A DNA stretch of 59,109 bases from Deltaproteobacteria bacterium (GTDB lineage: Bacteria; Desulfobacterota; Desulfobulbia; Desulfobulbales; JAJRZW01). Of the stretch, positions 1 to 8,317 are shown in pieces. Both the position numbers and the translations under genes were made by a program. Location of the stretch: assembly GCA_024275015.1 (NCBI GenBank), contig JAJRZW010000059.1:1-59109 (forward strand). Direction: 5' to 3'. The notes under the pieces were generated by a model. That model saw only the letters and a program-made list of their open reading frames with translations, did not search any database and was not told the origin of the DNA. Within the stretch, counting starts at the first letter, position 1. Each line of letters opens with the position of its first letter.

Positions 1-362
1 CCGGCTGCCGCGTTGCCGGGACGGTTATCAATTCGGTCCTCTCGCCGGGGGTGGTTGTCGCCCCCGGGGCGGTGCTGCGCGATTCGATAATTTTTACCGA
101 CACGGTCATCGGTCCGGACGCCCAATGTGATCTGGTGATTATCGACAAGGAGGTCGAGGTGGAAGCGGGGGCCGGGGTAGGAATCGGCCCCCGGGAGACC
201 CGGCCGAACCAGGAAAATCCCGCCCACCTGACAAGCGGGATTACCCTGGTGGGCAAGCAGGCGAAAATAGGCACCGGGGCGAAAACAGGTCGCAACTGTG
301 TGGTCGGCAGCCGGACGCGGATATTGCCGGGCGCGGAAATACCTTCCGGCGACAGCGTTTAA
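1..362 (+). CDS. glgC: Glucose-1-phosphate adenylyltransferase, C-terminal fragment
   Basis: Only the 3' end of the gene is in the window; it is read in the frame beginning at base 3 and stops with TAA at 360-362. About 119 residues remain. They show the left-handed beta-helix pattern that closes GlgC proteins: repeated small-hydrophobic-Gly turns, with the VINSVLSPGV and GAVLRDSII segments typical of this family. GlgC makes ADP-glucose from ATP and glucose-1-phosphate for glycogen synthesis in the cytoplasm. The nucleotidyltransferase domain lies upstream of the window, so a related sugar nucleotidyltransferase with the same helix cannot be wholly excluded. It converges on trpA. Confidence 0.8.
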   Translation, partial: GCRVAGTVINSVLSPGVVVAPGAVLRDSIIFTDTVIGPDAQCDLVIIDKEVEVEAGAGVGIGPRETRPNQENPAHLTSGITLVGKQAKIGTGAKTGRNCVVGSRTRILPGAEIPSGDSV

Positions 363-491
363 TTCCCCCTGCAGCCAGGACGTTGACACTCTGCCGGGCG
401 CGGCATCTCCTGCGGCAGCGGTCGTAATCGTTTCCCTCTTTTTTCGATTCGTCCGCCCGGCGCGGTTTATCCTGTTTTGTGGCGGAGCCGG

Positions 492-1259
492 CTATTTTCT
501 CAACCCCCTGATGAATTCTCCCACCGTCGATTCTCCTTTCTCTTCGACCAGTCTTATGGTCCTGGTGCCGATTACCGCGATATCCGCCCTGCCCTCGAGA
601 TAAGCGACGTCGTCGCGGTCGCTGATACCGAAACCCACTGCCAGTGGGAGGTCGGTGGTCTCGCGGCAGCGTTTGAGGTAGGCGTTGAAGCCCTGATCAA
701 AGTCGGTTTTTCTGCCGGTGACCCCGCGTCGGGCCACGCAATAGATGAAGCCGGCGCCGTTTTCGGCGAGGAAGCGCATCCGTTCCGGGCGACTGGTGGG
801 GGCGAAGATCTGGATCGGCGCGAGGCCGTTTTTGCCGCAGGCGGCAAGGTAGTCCGCGCCTTCTTCCGGGGGCAGGTCGGGGACGATCAGGCCGCGTATT
901 CCCCTGGTGGCGGCCTGTTCGCAGAAGTCCGCGACCCCGCGACGGAAGAGGATGTTGTAATAGGTCATGAACAGGAAGGGGATGGGATAGGCGGCGGTGA
1001 TTTCGGCGGCGAACTCAAGACATTGATCAACCCTGGTCCCGGCGGCGATTGCGTCCTGGTTGGCCTTTAAAATAACCGGGCCGTCGGCCATGGGCTCGGA
1101 AAAGGGGATCTGCATCTCGATTACGTCCACCCCTCCCGCCACCATCTGCCGGACCACCTCGCGGTTGGAATCAAACGAGGGATAGCCCAGGACCAGATGG
1201 GTCATGAGGAGGATTTTCTCCTCCTCAAGTCGATTTTTCAGATGTTCATTCAGATTCAT
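492..1259 (-). CDS. trpA: Tryptophan synthase alpha chain
   Basis: A 255-residue TIM-barrel protein, close to the usual 250-270. The alpha subunit cleaves indole-3-glycerol phosphate and passes indole to TrpB. The catalytic pair is visible in IEMQIPFSEPMADGPVI: Glu48 and Asp59 match the E. coli Glu49/Asp60 pair. The segment usually reads PFSDP; here it is PFSEP, a mild divergence. The conserved VGFGIS phosphate-loop segment is near residue 208. The start overlaps the end of trpB by 14 bases, consistent with translational coupling. It is the last gene of a leftward run. No other trp gene is in the window, so the rest of the pathway is encoded elsewhere. Confidence 0.97.
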   Translation of the reverse strand: MNLNEHLKNRLEEEKILLMTHLVLGYPSFDSNREVVRQMVAGGVDVIEMQIPFSEPMADGPVILKANQDAIAAGTRVDQCLEFAAEITAAYPIPFLFMTYYNILFRRGVADFCEQAATRGIRGLIVPDLPPEEGADYLAACGKNGLAPIQIFAPTSRPERMRFLAENGAGFIYCVARRGVTGRKTDFDQGFNAYLKRCRETTDLPLAVGFGISDRDDVAYLEGRADIAVIGTRTIRLVEEKGESTVGEFIRGLRK

Positions 1260-2481
1260 ATTCCCTGCCTTTGTCGCGGATAAATTTTTTCCAGGAAGGA
1301 TCGTTGAAGGCGTGGGCTATGGTAAAAATGTCCTTGTCGCCGCGGCCGCTCATGTTGATAATAATTGCCTCGTTAGGAGACATGTCCCCCGTTTCCCTGA
1401 AGGCCTGGACAAAGGCGTGGGCGCTCTCAAGCGCCGGGATGATTCCCTCTTTTTTCATGGTCAGGTCAAGGGCGGCCATGACCTCGGTGTCGGTGGCGGC
1501 GGCGAACCGGATCCTCTTTTTCTCCCACAGGTCGGTGAGGATCGGCGAGACCCCGACATAATCAAGCCCGGCCGCCACCGAGTGGGTGTCGGCCATCTGC
1601 CCGTCATCGTCCTGAAGGAACATGGTCTTGTATCCCTGGGCCACTCCCGGGGAGCCGTCGTCACTCGCGAGCCGGGCGGCATGGCGGCCGGAATCAAGGC
1701 CGTGGCCGCCGGCCTCGACCCCGATCAGTTCCACCGATGCCTGGTCCAGGAAGCCCTGGAATATCCCCATGGCGTTGGAACCGCCGCCGACGCAGGCGTA
1801 TATCCGTTTCGGGAGTTTGCCGAACTGTTCGACGATCTGTTTTTTCGCCTCGATTCCGATGATCGACTGGAACCAGGCCACCATCTCCGGAAAGGGATGG
1901 GGGCCGCAGACGGTGCCGAGGACGTAATGGGTGTCGTCCATGCTCGCCACCCAGTCGCGGAAGGCCTCGTTTATCGCATCTTTAAGGGTACGGGAGCCGC
2001 TTTTTACCGGCACCACTTCGGCCCCGAGTTTTTCCATCCAGAAGACGTTGGGTCGCTGTCGCATCACGTCTTCCTCGCCCATGTATATGGTGCAGTCGAA
2101 ACCGAAGCGGGCCGCCATGGTCGCGGTGGCCACCCCGTGCTGGCCGGCCCCGGTCTCGGCGATGACCCGGCGCTTGCCCATTCGTTTTACCAGCAACCCC
2201 TGGCCCATGACGTTGTTGGCCTTGTGGGCCCCGGTGTGGTTGAGGTCTTCGCGTTTGATGAAGATCCTGGCGCCGCCGAAGTGGTCGCTTAAGTTGTCGG
2301 CCCGGGTCAACGGCGTGGGGCGGCAGGAGTAATTGCCCATGAGTTCGATATACTCCCGCCGGAACGCCGGGTCGTTCTTCGCCTCTTCGAAGGCCTGGTT
2401 GAGTTCCCGGAAGGTTTCATACAGAACCTCGGGGATGAAGGCACCGCCCCAGGCGCCGAAATAGCCGTTATTATTTTTCAT
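1246..2481 (-). CDS. trpB: Tryptophan synthase beta chain
   Basis: A 411-residue PLP enzyme that condenses indole with serine to give tryptophan, acting as the alpha2-beta2 complex with TrpA. Lys87 in HTGAHKANN is the Schiff-base lysine; the Glu of AETGAGQHG and the phosphate-binding GGGSNAMG loop are also present. Length and N-terminus (YFGAWGGAFIPE) fit the standard TrpB1 type that pairs with TrpA. It lies 78 bases downstream of the cyclic-nucleotide/PAS gene on the same strand, and its 3' end overlaps trpA. A short GAGCGG sequence before the ATG is the likely ribosome-binding site. No leader peptide or attenuator is evident in the short upstream gap. Confidence 0.97.
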   Translation of the reverse strand: MKNNNGYFGAWGGAFIPEVLYETFRELNQAFEEAKNDPAFRREYIELMGNYSCRPTPLTRADNLSDHFGGARIFIKREDLNHTGAHKANNVMGQGLLVKRMGKRRVIAETGAGQHGVATATMAARFGFDCTIYMGEEDVMRQRPNVFWMEKLGAEVVPVKSGSRTLKDAINEAFRDWVASMDDTHYVLGTVCGPHPFPEMVAWFQSIIGIEAKKQIVEQFGKLPKRIYACVGGGSNAMGIFQGFLDQASVELIGVEAGGHGLDSGRHAARLASDDGSPGVAQGYKTMFLQDDDGQMADTHSVAAGLDYVGVSPILTDLWEKKRIRFAAATDTEVMAALDLTMKKEGIIPALESAHAFVQAFRETGDMSPNEAIIINMSGRGDKDIFTIAHAFNDPSWKKFIRDKGREYESE

Positions 2482-2559
2482 TTTCCGCTCTTTTTTTACG
2501 TTTACCTGAGAGGTGGAAATATTAGCGGTTTGCCCGGGTTGCGCAAGGGATTTTATTGC

Positions 2560-3798
2560 CTAGGGCAATCCCTTGAGATCGTCGGGGCTGATGCCGAATT
2601 TATTTTCCAGGATGGCGGGGGAAAGACGGAAGGAAAGCCAGGCTCCGGCCTCGATCGGCCGCATGATTTCGACCTCCTGCGCCTTTTCCCCCCGGGACAG
2701 GTAGTAGAGGTGATAGCGGTCGCGGGGTGGTTCCCCCCGGCTGAACCCGGGATCGTTTTTGCTGTCGCAGCGTCTGTTGTCGCCACTTTCGCGGCAGGCG
2801 GTTATCCTGCCGTCCGCAGCCCGCAGGATAACCGCGGTGATCGCCGTTGCCTGCGGTTTGCGTTGGGCGACGTATTGCCGTAATACCTTGTCGGCCGACC
2901 CGGGGGCGCTTACGGCCAGAGCCAGTTCAAGCCCGAGGCCGTCGCTTTTCAATCGTTGGAGGAAGAGGTGTGTGCTTTGTCCTGTTTCCTTCGGTTTTTC
3001 GCCTTGGGAAGACAAAATCATCGTCACGGCGAAAATCAGGGCCAGGCAGATGGCGGGTACGAGGATGATCAGGCGGTGTTTCTTTCGCGTCCGCATGGTT
3101 TGTTCGCTTGCGTCCCGGGCGAGAAGAATATAGTTGCGGATGGCGTCGTTACTGTCGCGCAGCGCGGTGCCGCTGACCGAGGCGAAGCACCAGGGATTGC
3201 CGGGGTGATTGACCTTGAGCAGTCTTTCCCGCACCGTCTGTTCCCGGTTTATCTGATCTAAAAAGAAGTTGAGTGAGGCCTCATCGTCATGACAGTCGCT
3301 TAAGGGGCGGTGGCGCATCTCGTTCCATTCGCGTCCGTAAAGTTTTTCCGCCGCCCGGTTCCATGAGACAATTTTGCCCTCCGGGTCGGTCATGATCACG
3401 CTGTCGGGCATCCGGTCGCAGAATTCCCGGAACCCGTGAGCGAGGTCGGTGGTATCGGCGAGGCGGCGGGCTAAAATTCGGGTCAGCTCCACCGCGAAGT
3501 CGGGGAATTTTCCCCATATCCCCGCCACCCGTTCATTGGGCAGGGATATTACTTCGGCCGCGGTCCGGGCGGCGACGGTGGCGGTGCGGGGGCTTTCAAG
3601 GAGAAATGACACTTCGCCGAATATGGTGCCGCTGCCGCTGATGGTCGAGATTACCTTGTCGCCCTTGAGGACCTCAAGTTCGCCGGAAACGAGGATAAAG
3701 ACGCTGTCGCCCGGGTCGCCGTCGTTGAACAGGCATTCTCCCGGGGCAAAACGGCTGGCGTGTTTCCTGATCTCGGGGGTTTCGATCAGGTCAAGCAT
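2560..3798 (-). CDS. Cyclic nucleotide-binding / PAS membrane sensor protein
   Basis: 412 residues from the ATG at 3798. A longer reading to 4083 is open but only shadows the upstream gene. Residues 1-115 are a cyclic nucleotide-binding domain with a phosphate cassette (FGEVSFLLESPRTATVAA, residues 60-77, containing the usual Gly-Glu and Arg-Thr-Ala). Residues 125-230 are a PAS domain (GKIVSWNRAAEKLYG). One membrane segment spans about 242-263, and the last 150 residues look like a periplasmic sensor. No kinase, cyclase or phosphodiesterase domain follows, so it may bind a ligand and signal through partners. It starts one base after the stop of the 525-aa gene, so the two are almost certainly cotranscribed, perhaps with trpBA. 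Confidence 0.75.
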   Translation of the reverse strand: MLDLIETPEIRKHASRFAPGECLFNDGDPGDSVFILVSGELEVLKGDKVISTISGSGTIFGEVSFLLESPRTATVAARTAAEVISLPNERVAGIWGKFPDFAVELTRILARRLADTTDLAHGFREFCDRMPDSVIMTDPEGKIVSWNRAAEKLYGREWNEMRHRPLSDCHDDEASLNFFLDQINREQTVRERLLKVNHPGNPWCFASVSGTALRDSNDAIRNYILLARDASEQTMRTRKKHRLIILVPAICLALIFAVTMILSSQGEKPKETGQSTHLFLQRLKSDGLGLELALAVSAPGSADKVLRQYVAQRKPQATAITAVILRAADGRITACRESGDNRRCDSKNDPGFSRGEPPRDRYHLYYLSRGEKAQEVEIMRPIEAGAWLSFRLSPAILENKFGISPDDLKGLP

Positions 3799-3799
3799 T

Positions 3800-5377
3800 T
3801 TATATGTCCCTTGCCGCGAGCCTGCAGGCGGCGGCAAAGTCTTCGGGATAATTACCGTTGATGAAGCGGAGTTCGGCCTCGGAGAAGGCGCCCATTGATT
3901 CCGGCAATTTCGGCAGCAGCGAGTAAAGCAGGTGCTGGTCGTCTGCCGCATCGTCAATGCGTTTGGAAAATTCGATACTGGTGACCATTTTTGCCCCGAG
4001 ACCATGGTATATCTTCTGGGCCATAAGCAGGGCGCGATCAAGGGCGTCGCGGGTGGTCTTGTCGGCCTCGACCACATTACCAACCGGCGCGAGACAGGTG
4101 ATCTGCAGCTCCCATTGCGAGGTCTGGGCCTTGGGGACGAAGAGGATCACCCGGTCGTCGGCGTGAACCACCAGGCTTGAGTCCAGATCTTCCCTGCCGT
4201 CGAGGCGGCGGTTGGCGCGGATCGCGCCAAGGTAGTCGGCGAAGAAGGAACGCTGGTGTCTGGCCCGGTACAGGCGGCAGAAGTCGGCGACCAGGTCGCC
4301 GCAGCTGTAAGGGACTGTCTGGTTGTCGTCGCTTTTGCCCGGAACCATGGCGAATTGATGGTGGATCTGTTGGTGAGATGCATGGAGACGGTAGCCGCCG
4401 GCGGTGAAGTCAAAGCCGTAATTCCACCCCCAGAGGGTGGCGTTGAATCGCGGCCGCCAGCCCTGACGGAGCCGGTCGGTTATCTCCTGCCGCAGATTTT
4501 CGATCGCGTCAGGGCTGAGTTCCCGCCGCCTGGGTACGGTGATTTCGGCATCCCGGGCCAGACGGACAAAGGTACGTTGATAGTATAGATGACGCAGACC
4601 GTGGATATCGTCGCCGGAGAGGTCGGCGGTGGAGTATCGTCCGGCGTCGTCGGCCATATTGGCGGCAAAATGGCCCCAGGGGATGTAGGAGTTGCGGCGC
4701 AGGTATTCGTAAACGTGACTGTCGCCTCTGGCAAAGTCGCCGATGATCTCGCTTGTTCCCTGGATCCCGGGGACCAGGACCAGTTTGACCTTGAGTTCTT
4801 CGGGAAGAGCGGGATTGTTTACCAGAACCTCGTGTAGTTCATGGTCGCGGATTTGTGGCCGCAAGTGGCCATCCTGATCGTGGCTGAAGGGTACACCGGT
4901 AATGGCGCCGTTTCTATCGCGGATCAGATCAACGGCCATTGCGGTGAGGATGACCAGATCGTTGGGGTCGGTGGAGGAGGAGGCAAGGGCTAACAGCACC
5001 GGACGCGGCAGATCCCGGGCCGCGGATTCGGCATTGTCCCTGCACCATTTTTCAAGAAAGGCGGTCATCGAGCATGAAGGCGGCGGCGGCAGGCGGATGG
5101 TCTCCGGCTTACCGGCGTGTTTGTCGGCCCAGTCTTTTTTGATAAAGGTCGCGCCGCGGAAGGGAAAGGGGTTGGCGATCTCGAAGATCGGCACTCCGGC
5201 GGGTTCTATGACGTCGTCATTGGGAAAATTGCGCAGGTTCAGGACCTCACGACGGTCGTCGTCACGACCGAGAACCGTGATATTTTCTTTTTCCCGCAGG
5301 TTGGTAACGCTGAATACCGGCCGATGGACGATGTGGCTGAAACGTCCCGGCGGGATTACGCAGGTTCTTGCTTGCAT
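3800..5377 (-). CDS. Unassigned 525-aa protein, possibly HIT/GalT-fold
   Basis: I do not recognise this family with confidence. It is a soluble protein of 525 residues with no signal peptide or membrane segment. Two features recall the histidine-triad/galactose-1-phosphate uridylyltransferase superfamily: a His-rich stretch (GGYRLHASHQQIHHQF, about residue 335) placed where GalT carries its HPHGQ motif, and a following half with a strand pattern like the GalT C-terminal repeat (VVHADDRVILFVPKAQTSQWEL). An N-terminal ANPFPFRGATFI segment also recalls GalT. This is weak similarity by eye. It is the first gene of a leftward run into the cyclic-nucleotide/PAS gene and trpBA, with a promoter candidate about 195 bases upstream. 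Confidence 0.55.
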   Translation of the reverse strand: MQARTCVIPPGRFSHIVHRPVFSVTNLREKENITVLGRDDDRREVLNLRNFPNDDVIEPAGVPIFEIANPFPFRGATFIKKDWADKHAGKPETIRLPPPPSCSMTAFLEKWCRDNAESAARDLPRPVLLALASSSTDPNDLVILTAMAVDLIRDRNGAITGVPFSHDQDGHLRPQIRDHELHEVLVNNPALPEELKVKLVLVPGIQGTSEIIGDFARGDSHVYEYLRRNSYIPWGHFAANMADDAGRYSTADLSGDDIHGLRHLYYQRTFVRLARDAEITVPRRRELSPDAIENLRQEITDRLRQGWRPRFNATLWGWNYGFDFTAGGYRLHASHQQIHHQFAMVPGKSDDNQTVPYSCGDLVADFCRLYRARHQRSFFADYLGAIRANRRLDGREDLDSSLVVHADDRVILFVPKAQTSQWELQITCLAPVGNVVEADKTTRDALDRALLMAQKIYHGLGAKMVTSIEFSKRIDDAADDQHLLYSLLPKLPESMGAFSEAELRFINGNYPEDFAAACRLAARDI

Positions 5378-5571
5378 GTGGGGTGCCTTTTTCGGGGTTG
5401 TTTTTCCGGGTACATGAACATCCGGAAACGGCGTATCTGCGGCGTTGACAGGTTGTTGACAGAAAAAGACAGATTATGTCCCTGTCGCCTTGCCCTGTAC
5501 GCTTCGTGGATGTTCACCAGCGTAAGCCTTGAGCCTCCCGCGAGACCCATGAAACTCTTACATGACGTGAT

Positions 5572-5600
5572 ATTATAGCACGGTGGGCGGGTTTGTTGAA
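5572..5600 (-). promoter_or_regulatory. Candidate sigma-70 promoter for the leftward 5377-492 run
   Basis: Read on the minus strand, a perfect TATAAT (5572-5577) lies 17 bases downstream of TTCAAC (5595-5600). The -35 is poor but spacing and -10 are good. A near copy of the same block occurs at 26802-26830, so this could also be part of a dispersed repeat. The rest of 5378-5719 shows no gene. Confidence 0.4.
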
Positions 5601-5719
5601 CACTATCTTGCCAACCGTCTTTTGTTGAAAGGTGTTACGGAATTCAGGTAAAAGAATGGACGGCCGGATGGAAGGGGGAGCATCCGGTCGCCCGTCGGCG
5701 AAGGTATTAGGCCCGGGGA

Positions 5720-5992
5720 TCAGCAGGGGCCGCGGTCGAGGGCGGCGTCGACCCTTATAATCTGTCCGCCGAAATGGTGGCGGTTGAGCTTCTGCCTCGC
5801 TGTTTCCGCCGCCCGGCTCGCCATTTCGATAAAGCCGAAGCCCCGGGGACTGCCGGTTATCCGGTCGCGGACCAGTTTTACTGAAAATACTTCGCCAAAA
5901 CCTGAAAAGATGGAGCGGACCTCTTCCTCGGAGGACTGGTGGGGAAGGTTACCGACGTACAGGGTGGTGGTGGCGCACTTGGGGTTTCGCAT
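5720..5992 (-). CDS. RNA-binding protein with a single RRM
   Basis: A 90-residue single RNA-recognition-motif protein. RNP2 is LYVGNL and RNP1 is RGFGFIEM, both intact, with the expected spacing of about 35 residues. Such small RRM proteins in bacteria resemble cold-inducible plant and cyanobacterial glycine-rich RNA-binding proteins, but this one lacks a Gly-rich tail and ends soon after the fold. I chose the ATG at 5992 because a GGGAGAGAG ribosome-binding site lies 4 bases before it; an upstream ATG at 6028 has no such site. The role is probably RNA chaperone or translation control, inferred from the domain. It stands alone. Confidence 0.85.
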   Translation of the reverse strand: MRNPKCATTTLYVGNLPHQSSEEEVRSIFSGFGEVFSVKLVRDRITGSPRGFGFIEMASRAAETARQKLNRHHFGGQIIRVDAALDRGPC

Positions 5993-6128
5993 GAAACTCT
6001 CTCCCTTTTTAGGTTTACACAGTTTCATTTTTTGATTTCACCTGACCTTTTCATGATAGCATTGTCGCCGACGGCAAAAGCAAGTTTTTTACAATTATCC
6101 TGGGTTCGTGACGGCTTTTTGTCATTAG

Positions 6129-6192
6129 GGTATCATTAAAAAATGGTCTTTTCGCCCGATCCCGGGGTCATGAGCAAAATAAAAAATGTTCC
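6129..6192. repeat. R5 element, partial (left end)
   Basis: Matches the left half of the R5 family seen complete at 39869-40010 and 42261-42396: a GGTA end, then TGGTCTTTTCGCCCG, a CCCGG-GTCATG block and an AAAATAAAAAATG block. The right half is lost. It lies between the RRM gene and the cytochrome terminator. Confidence 0.6.
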
Positions 6193-6251
6193 TGCCACCT
6201 TGCCTCTGCGCTGTTATCGAATGTTCACGGCATTACGGCATGAGACAAAAA

Positions 6252-6285
6252 ACGCCTGGAAGGCCGTTTCCGGTTTTCCAGGCGT
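6252..6285 (-). terminator. Rho-independent terminator of the cytochrome gene
   Basis: A perfect 10-bp stem (ACGCCTGGAA at 6252-6261 with TTCCAGGCGT at 6276-6285) with a 14-base loop. On the minus strand it is followed at once by a run of six T. It lies 63 bases past the cytochrome stop codon. Confidence 0.85.
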
Positions 6286-6298
6286 CATGGGGAATCGG

Positions 6299-6331
6299 GA
6301 GAAAGGAGGCCCCGACAGGCCCTCCTTTCTC
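6299..6331. other. Second hairpin downstream of the cytochrome gene
   Basis: A perfect 11-bp stem (GAGAAAGGAGG at 6299-6309 with CCTCCTTTCTC at 6321-6331) between the cytochrome stop codon and its terminator. It has no T-run, so it may stabilise the 3' end of the mRNA. The arm carrying AAGGAGG is on the plus strand, where no gene follows. Confidence 0.6.
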
Positions 6332-6348
6332 CATCAGGGAATAAGGAT

Positions 6349-7392
6349 TTATTGGTGGATTTTCTTTGCCATCCTGGCGGCCCACTTCATGTCCCGGCTG
6401 CCGTGACACGATAGGCAGGCGAAGTCAAGGGTGACAAAACCATTGGTCTTGTCGTCCTTTTTGCCCTTGACCGCGACAAACATCTTCGCCTTGGGATTGG
6501 TGTTGATCTTGAAGAGATGGGTGCGCACGTCGCCGCGGAATTTTCCGGTTTTGATCGCGCTCTTGCTTGCCATGGGCATATGGCAGTCCTTACAGGTAAT
6601 GCCGGACTTGGCATGGATGTTTCTGGCGAACGAGGCCCCCTGGTCTTCATGGCATGAGGCGCAATTGTCCTTGGCCAGGATCGCGCGTTTGTGGGGATCA
6701 TGGCATTCCGTGCAGCTCAGGTCCTTGTGGACTCCGGTCACAAGCTCGTTGTACTGCTCGTGGTGGCGGATGAATCCTCCCCGGGCCGGCGGCGGGCCGT
6801 CGATCTTGCTCCGGTGATGGCATTTGCCGCAGCCTTTGGCGGAGGAGTCAACCTTCATCTTTACCTTGTTGTCGGCCACATGCCTGGCCCCGGGGCCGTG
6901 GCACTCCTCGCAGCCGATTCCGTCTTCGGCCCAGGTGCCGATCATCCCCGGCAGACCGGCCTCATGGCCTTTTTTGCTGTAGGCGGTCATGTGGCAGGGG
7001 CCGCATTTGTAAGGGTGTTTCTCTCCCTTGTGGTAAAAGGACCAGCTGCCGTCGTTGATGTTGTACTGGGTTTTGGCCTCGCTGCCATCCTTGGCGGTGA
7101 TAATGATATAGCCGTATTTGTCGATGTAACGGGCCTTTTTGTTGACCCCGCCGATCACATAGGAGATGTCTTCCCACCGCCATCCCCGCGGCAGGGGCAG
7201 CTTTGAATAGCGGGCCTTTTCCATTTTCCGGATTTTATAGGGATGTCCGCTTGCCTGCCAGTCGTTGAACTGCTGTTCGTGGCAGTTGAAACATTTTTTC
7301 GAGCCGACATAGCCGGGCATTGGTGTTGCCCCGCTGCTGTTGGCAATGAGAAAGATCATTACCCCGCATATGGCTGTAATCAGTTTCTTCAT
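6349..7392 (-). CDS. Periplasmic multiheme cytochrome c (eight CXXCH)
   Basis: 347 residues from the ATG at 7392, which has a clear AGGAGG site 5 bases upstream; the open frame runs on to 7596 without such a signal. Residues 1-23 form a Sec signal peptide (KKLITAICGVMIFLIANSSGA). Eight CXXCH heme motifs follow: CFNCH, CGPCH, CEECH, CGKCH, CTECH, CASCH, CKDCH and CLSCH. Their arrangement fits cytochrome c552/c554-like electron carriers. The protein should be exported, hemylated by the Ccm system and carry electrons in the periplasm; the donor and acceptor cannot be read from sequence. It follows a kinase, receiver and winged-helix gene on the same strand, which makes regulated expression likely. 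Confidence 0.9.
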   Translation of the reverse strand: MKKLITAICGVMIFLIANSSGATPMPGYVGSKKCFNCHEQQFNDWQASGHPYKIRKMEKARYSKLPLPRGWRWEDISYVIGGVNKKARYIDKYGYIIITAKDGSEAKTQYNINDGSWSFYHKGEKHPYKCGPCHMTAYSKKGHEAGLPGMIGTWAEDGIGCEECHGPGARHVADNKVKMKVDSSAKGCGKCHHRSKIDGPPPARGGFIRHHEQYNELVTGVHKDLSCTECHDPHKRAILAKDNCASCHEDQGASFARNIHAKSGITCKDCHMPMASKSAIKTGKFRGDVRTHLFKINTNPKAKMFVAVKGKKDDKTNGFVTLDFACLSCHGSRDMKWAARMAKKIHQ

Positions 7393-7492
7393 GCTTTCCT
7401 CCTTTCTGATTGTTGACCAGCAACGCCGCTGATTGAAATTACCGCGACGCCCTCCCTTTGATGGACTCGCAAATCCGCCATCAAGACCATTC

Positions 7493-7530
7493 ATCCCCAA
7501 CAGTCCGTTTTTCAACGGACTGTTGGGGAT
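7493..7530. repeat. Minimal R1-type palindrome
   Basis: A perfect 17-bp stem (7493-7509 with 7514-7530) and a TTTC loop. Its core, CAACAGTCCGTT, is the terminal hairpin of the R1 family, here without the inner part. It lies between the winged-helix gene and the cytochrome gene and could act as a terminator or processing site. Confidence 0.8.
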
Positions 7531-7663
7531 ATCCTGAAATAAGGGACCATTTCCCGAGGTACCCTTAGAATCATTTAAGGTCGGGGCGGAAGGCAATTCC
7601 AGATAAATTGTCTTAACCTGGGGATGGATTCTGTGAAGAAAAGTTCACAGCCGGGGCCGCGAT

Positions 7664-7915
7664 TCAGCGGGTGAGGTCGTTGACCATGGAGGAGAGACTG
7701 GCCGCGGTTCGTTTCCCGGTATCGGTGAGGGTATAGAGTTTGTCGTGCTTCTGGCGGATGAATCCGGCATTACGCAGGATCTTGAGGTGAAAGTTGACCT
7801 TGGTGTGGTCTTTGATCTTGAGTTTCCGGACCAGTTCCATGAAACGATATCCCTTTTCCTGATGGAGCAGAAAGAGGATCCGGCGGCGTATGATATTGGC
7901 GACCCCGTGGAACAC
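7664..7915 (-). CDS. Small ArsR-type winged-helix regulator
   Basis: 83 residues; the start is GTG at 7915, because an in-frame TAA lies 11 codons earlier and no ATG is available. The fold pattern is that of an ArsR-like winged helix: helix with RRRILFLLHQEK, recognition segment RKLKIKDHTKVNFHLKILRNAGFI, and a beta-wing with DKLYTLTDTGKR. No metal-binding cysteines are seen, so it is not a classical metal sensor. It begins 45 bases after the receiver gene stop and precedes the cytochrome gene, which it may regulate. The short N-terminus and poor ribosome-binding site suggest translation coupled to the receiver gene. Confidence 0.75.
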   Translation of the reverse strand: MFHGVANIIRRRILFLLHQEKGYRFMELVRKLKIKDHTKVNFHLKILRNAGFIRQKHDKLYTLTDTGKRTAASLSSMVNDLTR

Positions 7916-7960
7916 GGCGTCAAGGTCAACGTCATATTCTTCATTTTACTGAAAGCGTGA

Positions 7961-8317
7961 TTACTGGAGGTGTTTTCTGATCAACACGAGGAAATCGTTG
8001 ATCTTGAAGGGCTTGGCCAGGTAGTCATCCGCCCCCTGTTTGAGGGCCTGCACCGCGTTTTGTACCGAGGCGTAGGCGGTCATGATGATTATACGCAACC
8101 GCGGGGACTGTTTGCGCAGCAGGGGGATGGCGTTCATGCCGTCAATCCCGGGCATTACCATGTCAAGAAGGATGAGGTCGGGGGCCGCGGCCCTTGTCGC
8201 AGTCAGTGCCGTGTCTCCGTTGTCAGCTTCCATAACCTGGTAGTTCTCTTTTTCAAGGACCTCGCGGATGGTCGCGCGCAGGGCGTGGTCGTCGTCAACA
8301 AGCATTATTTTATACAA
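7961..8317 (-). CDS. Single-domain response regulator
   Basis: 118 residues, just one receiver domain. The acidic pocket (Asp8, Asp9), the phospho-acceptor Asp52 (LILLDMVMPG), Thr80 and Lys102 (AKPF) are all in place, so it should be phosphorylated. There is no output domain; it could pass phosphate on or act by protein contact. Its start overlaps the end of the histidine kinase gene by 8 bases, which makes the two a cognate pair. The winged-helix gene directly downstream is a candidate partner for output, by inference from position only. Confidence 0.92.
   Translation of the reverse strand: MYKIMLVDDDHALRATIREVLEKENYQVMEADNGDTALTATRAAAPDLILLDMVMPGIDGMNAIPLLRKQSPRLRIIIMTAYASVQNAVQALKQGADDYLAKPFKINDFLVLIRKHLQ

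Noticed and set aside
1204-2292. 362-codon open frame on the plus strand opposite trpB
   Set aside because: It is exactly antisense to trpB, which has full family motifs. Long antisense frames are expected at this GC content.
2560-4083. Longer start (4083) for the cyclic-nucleotide/PAS gene
   Set aside because: The extra 95 residues overlap the upstream gene in another frame and are low-complexity; Met at 3798 begins the domain.
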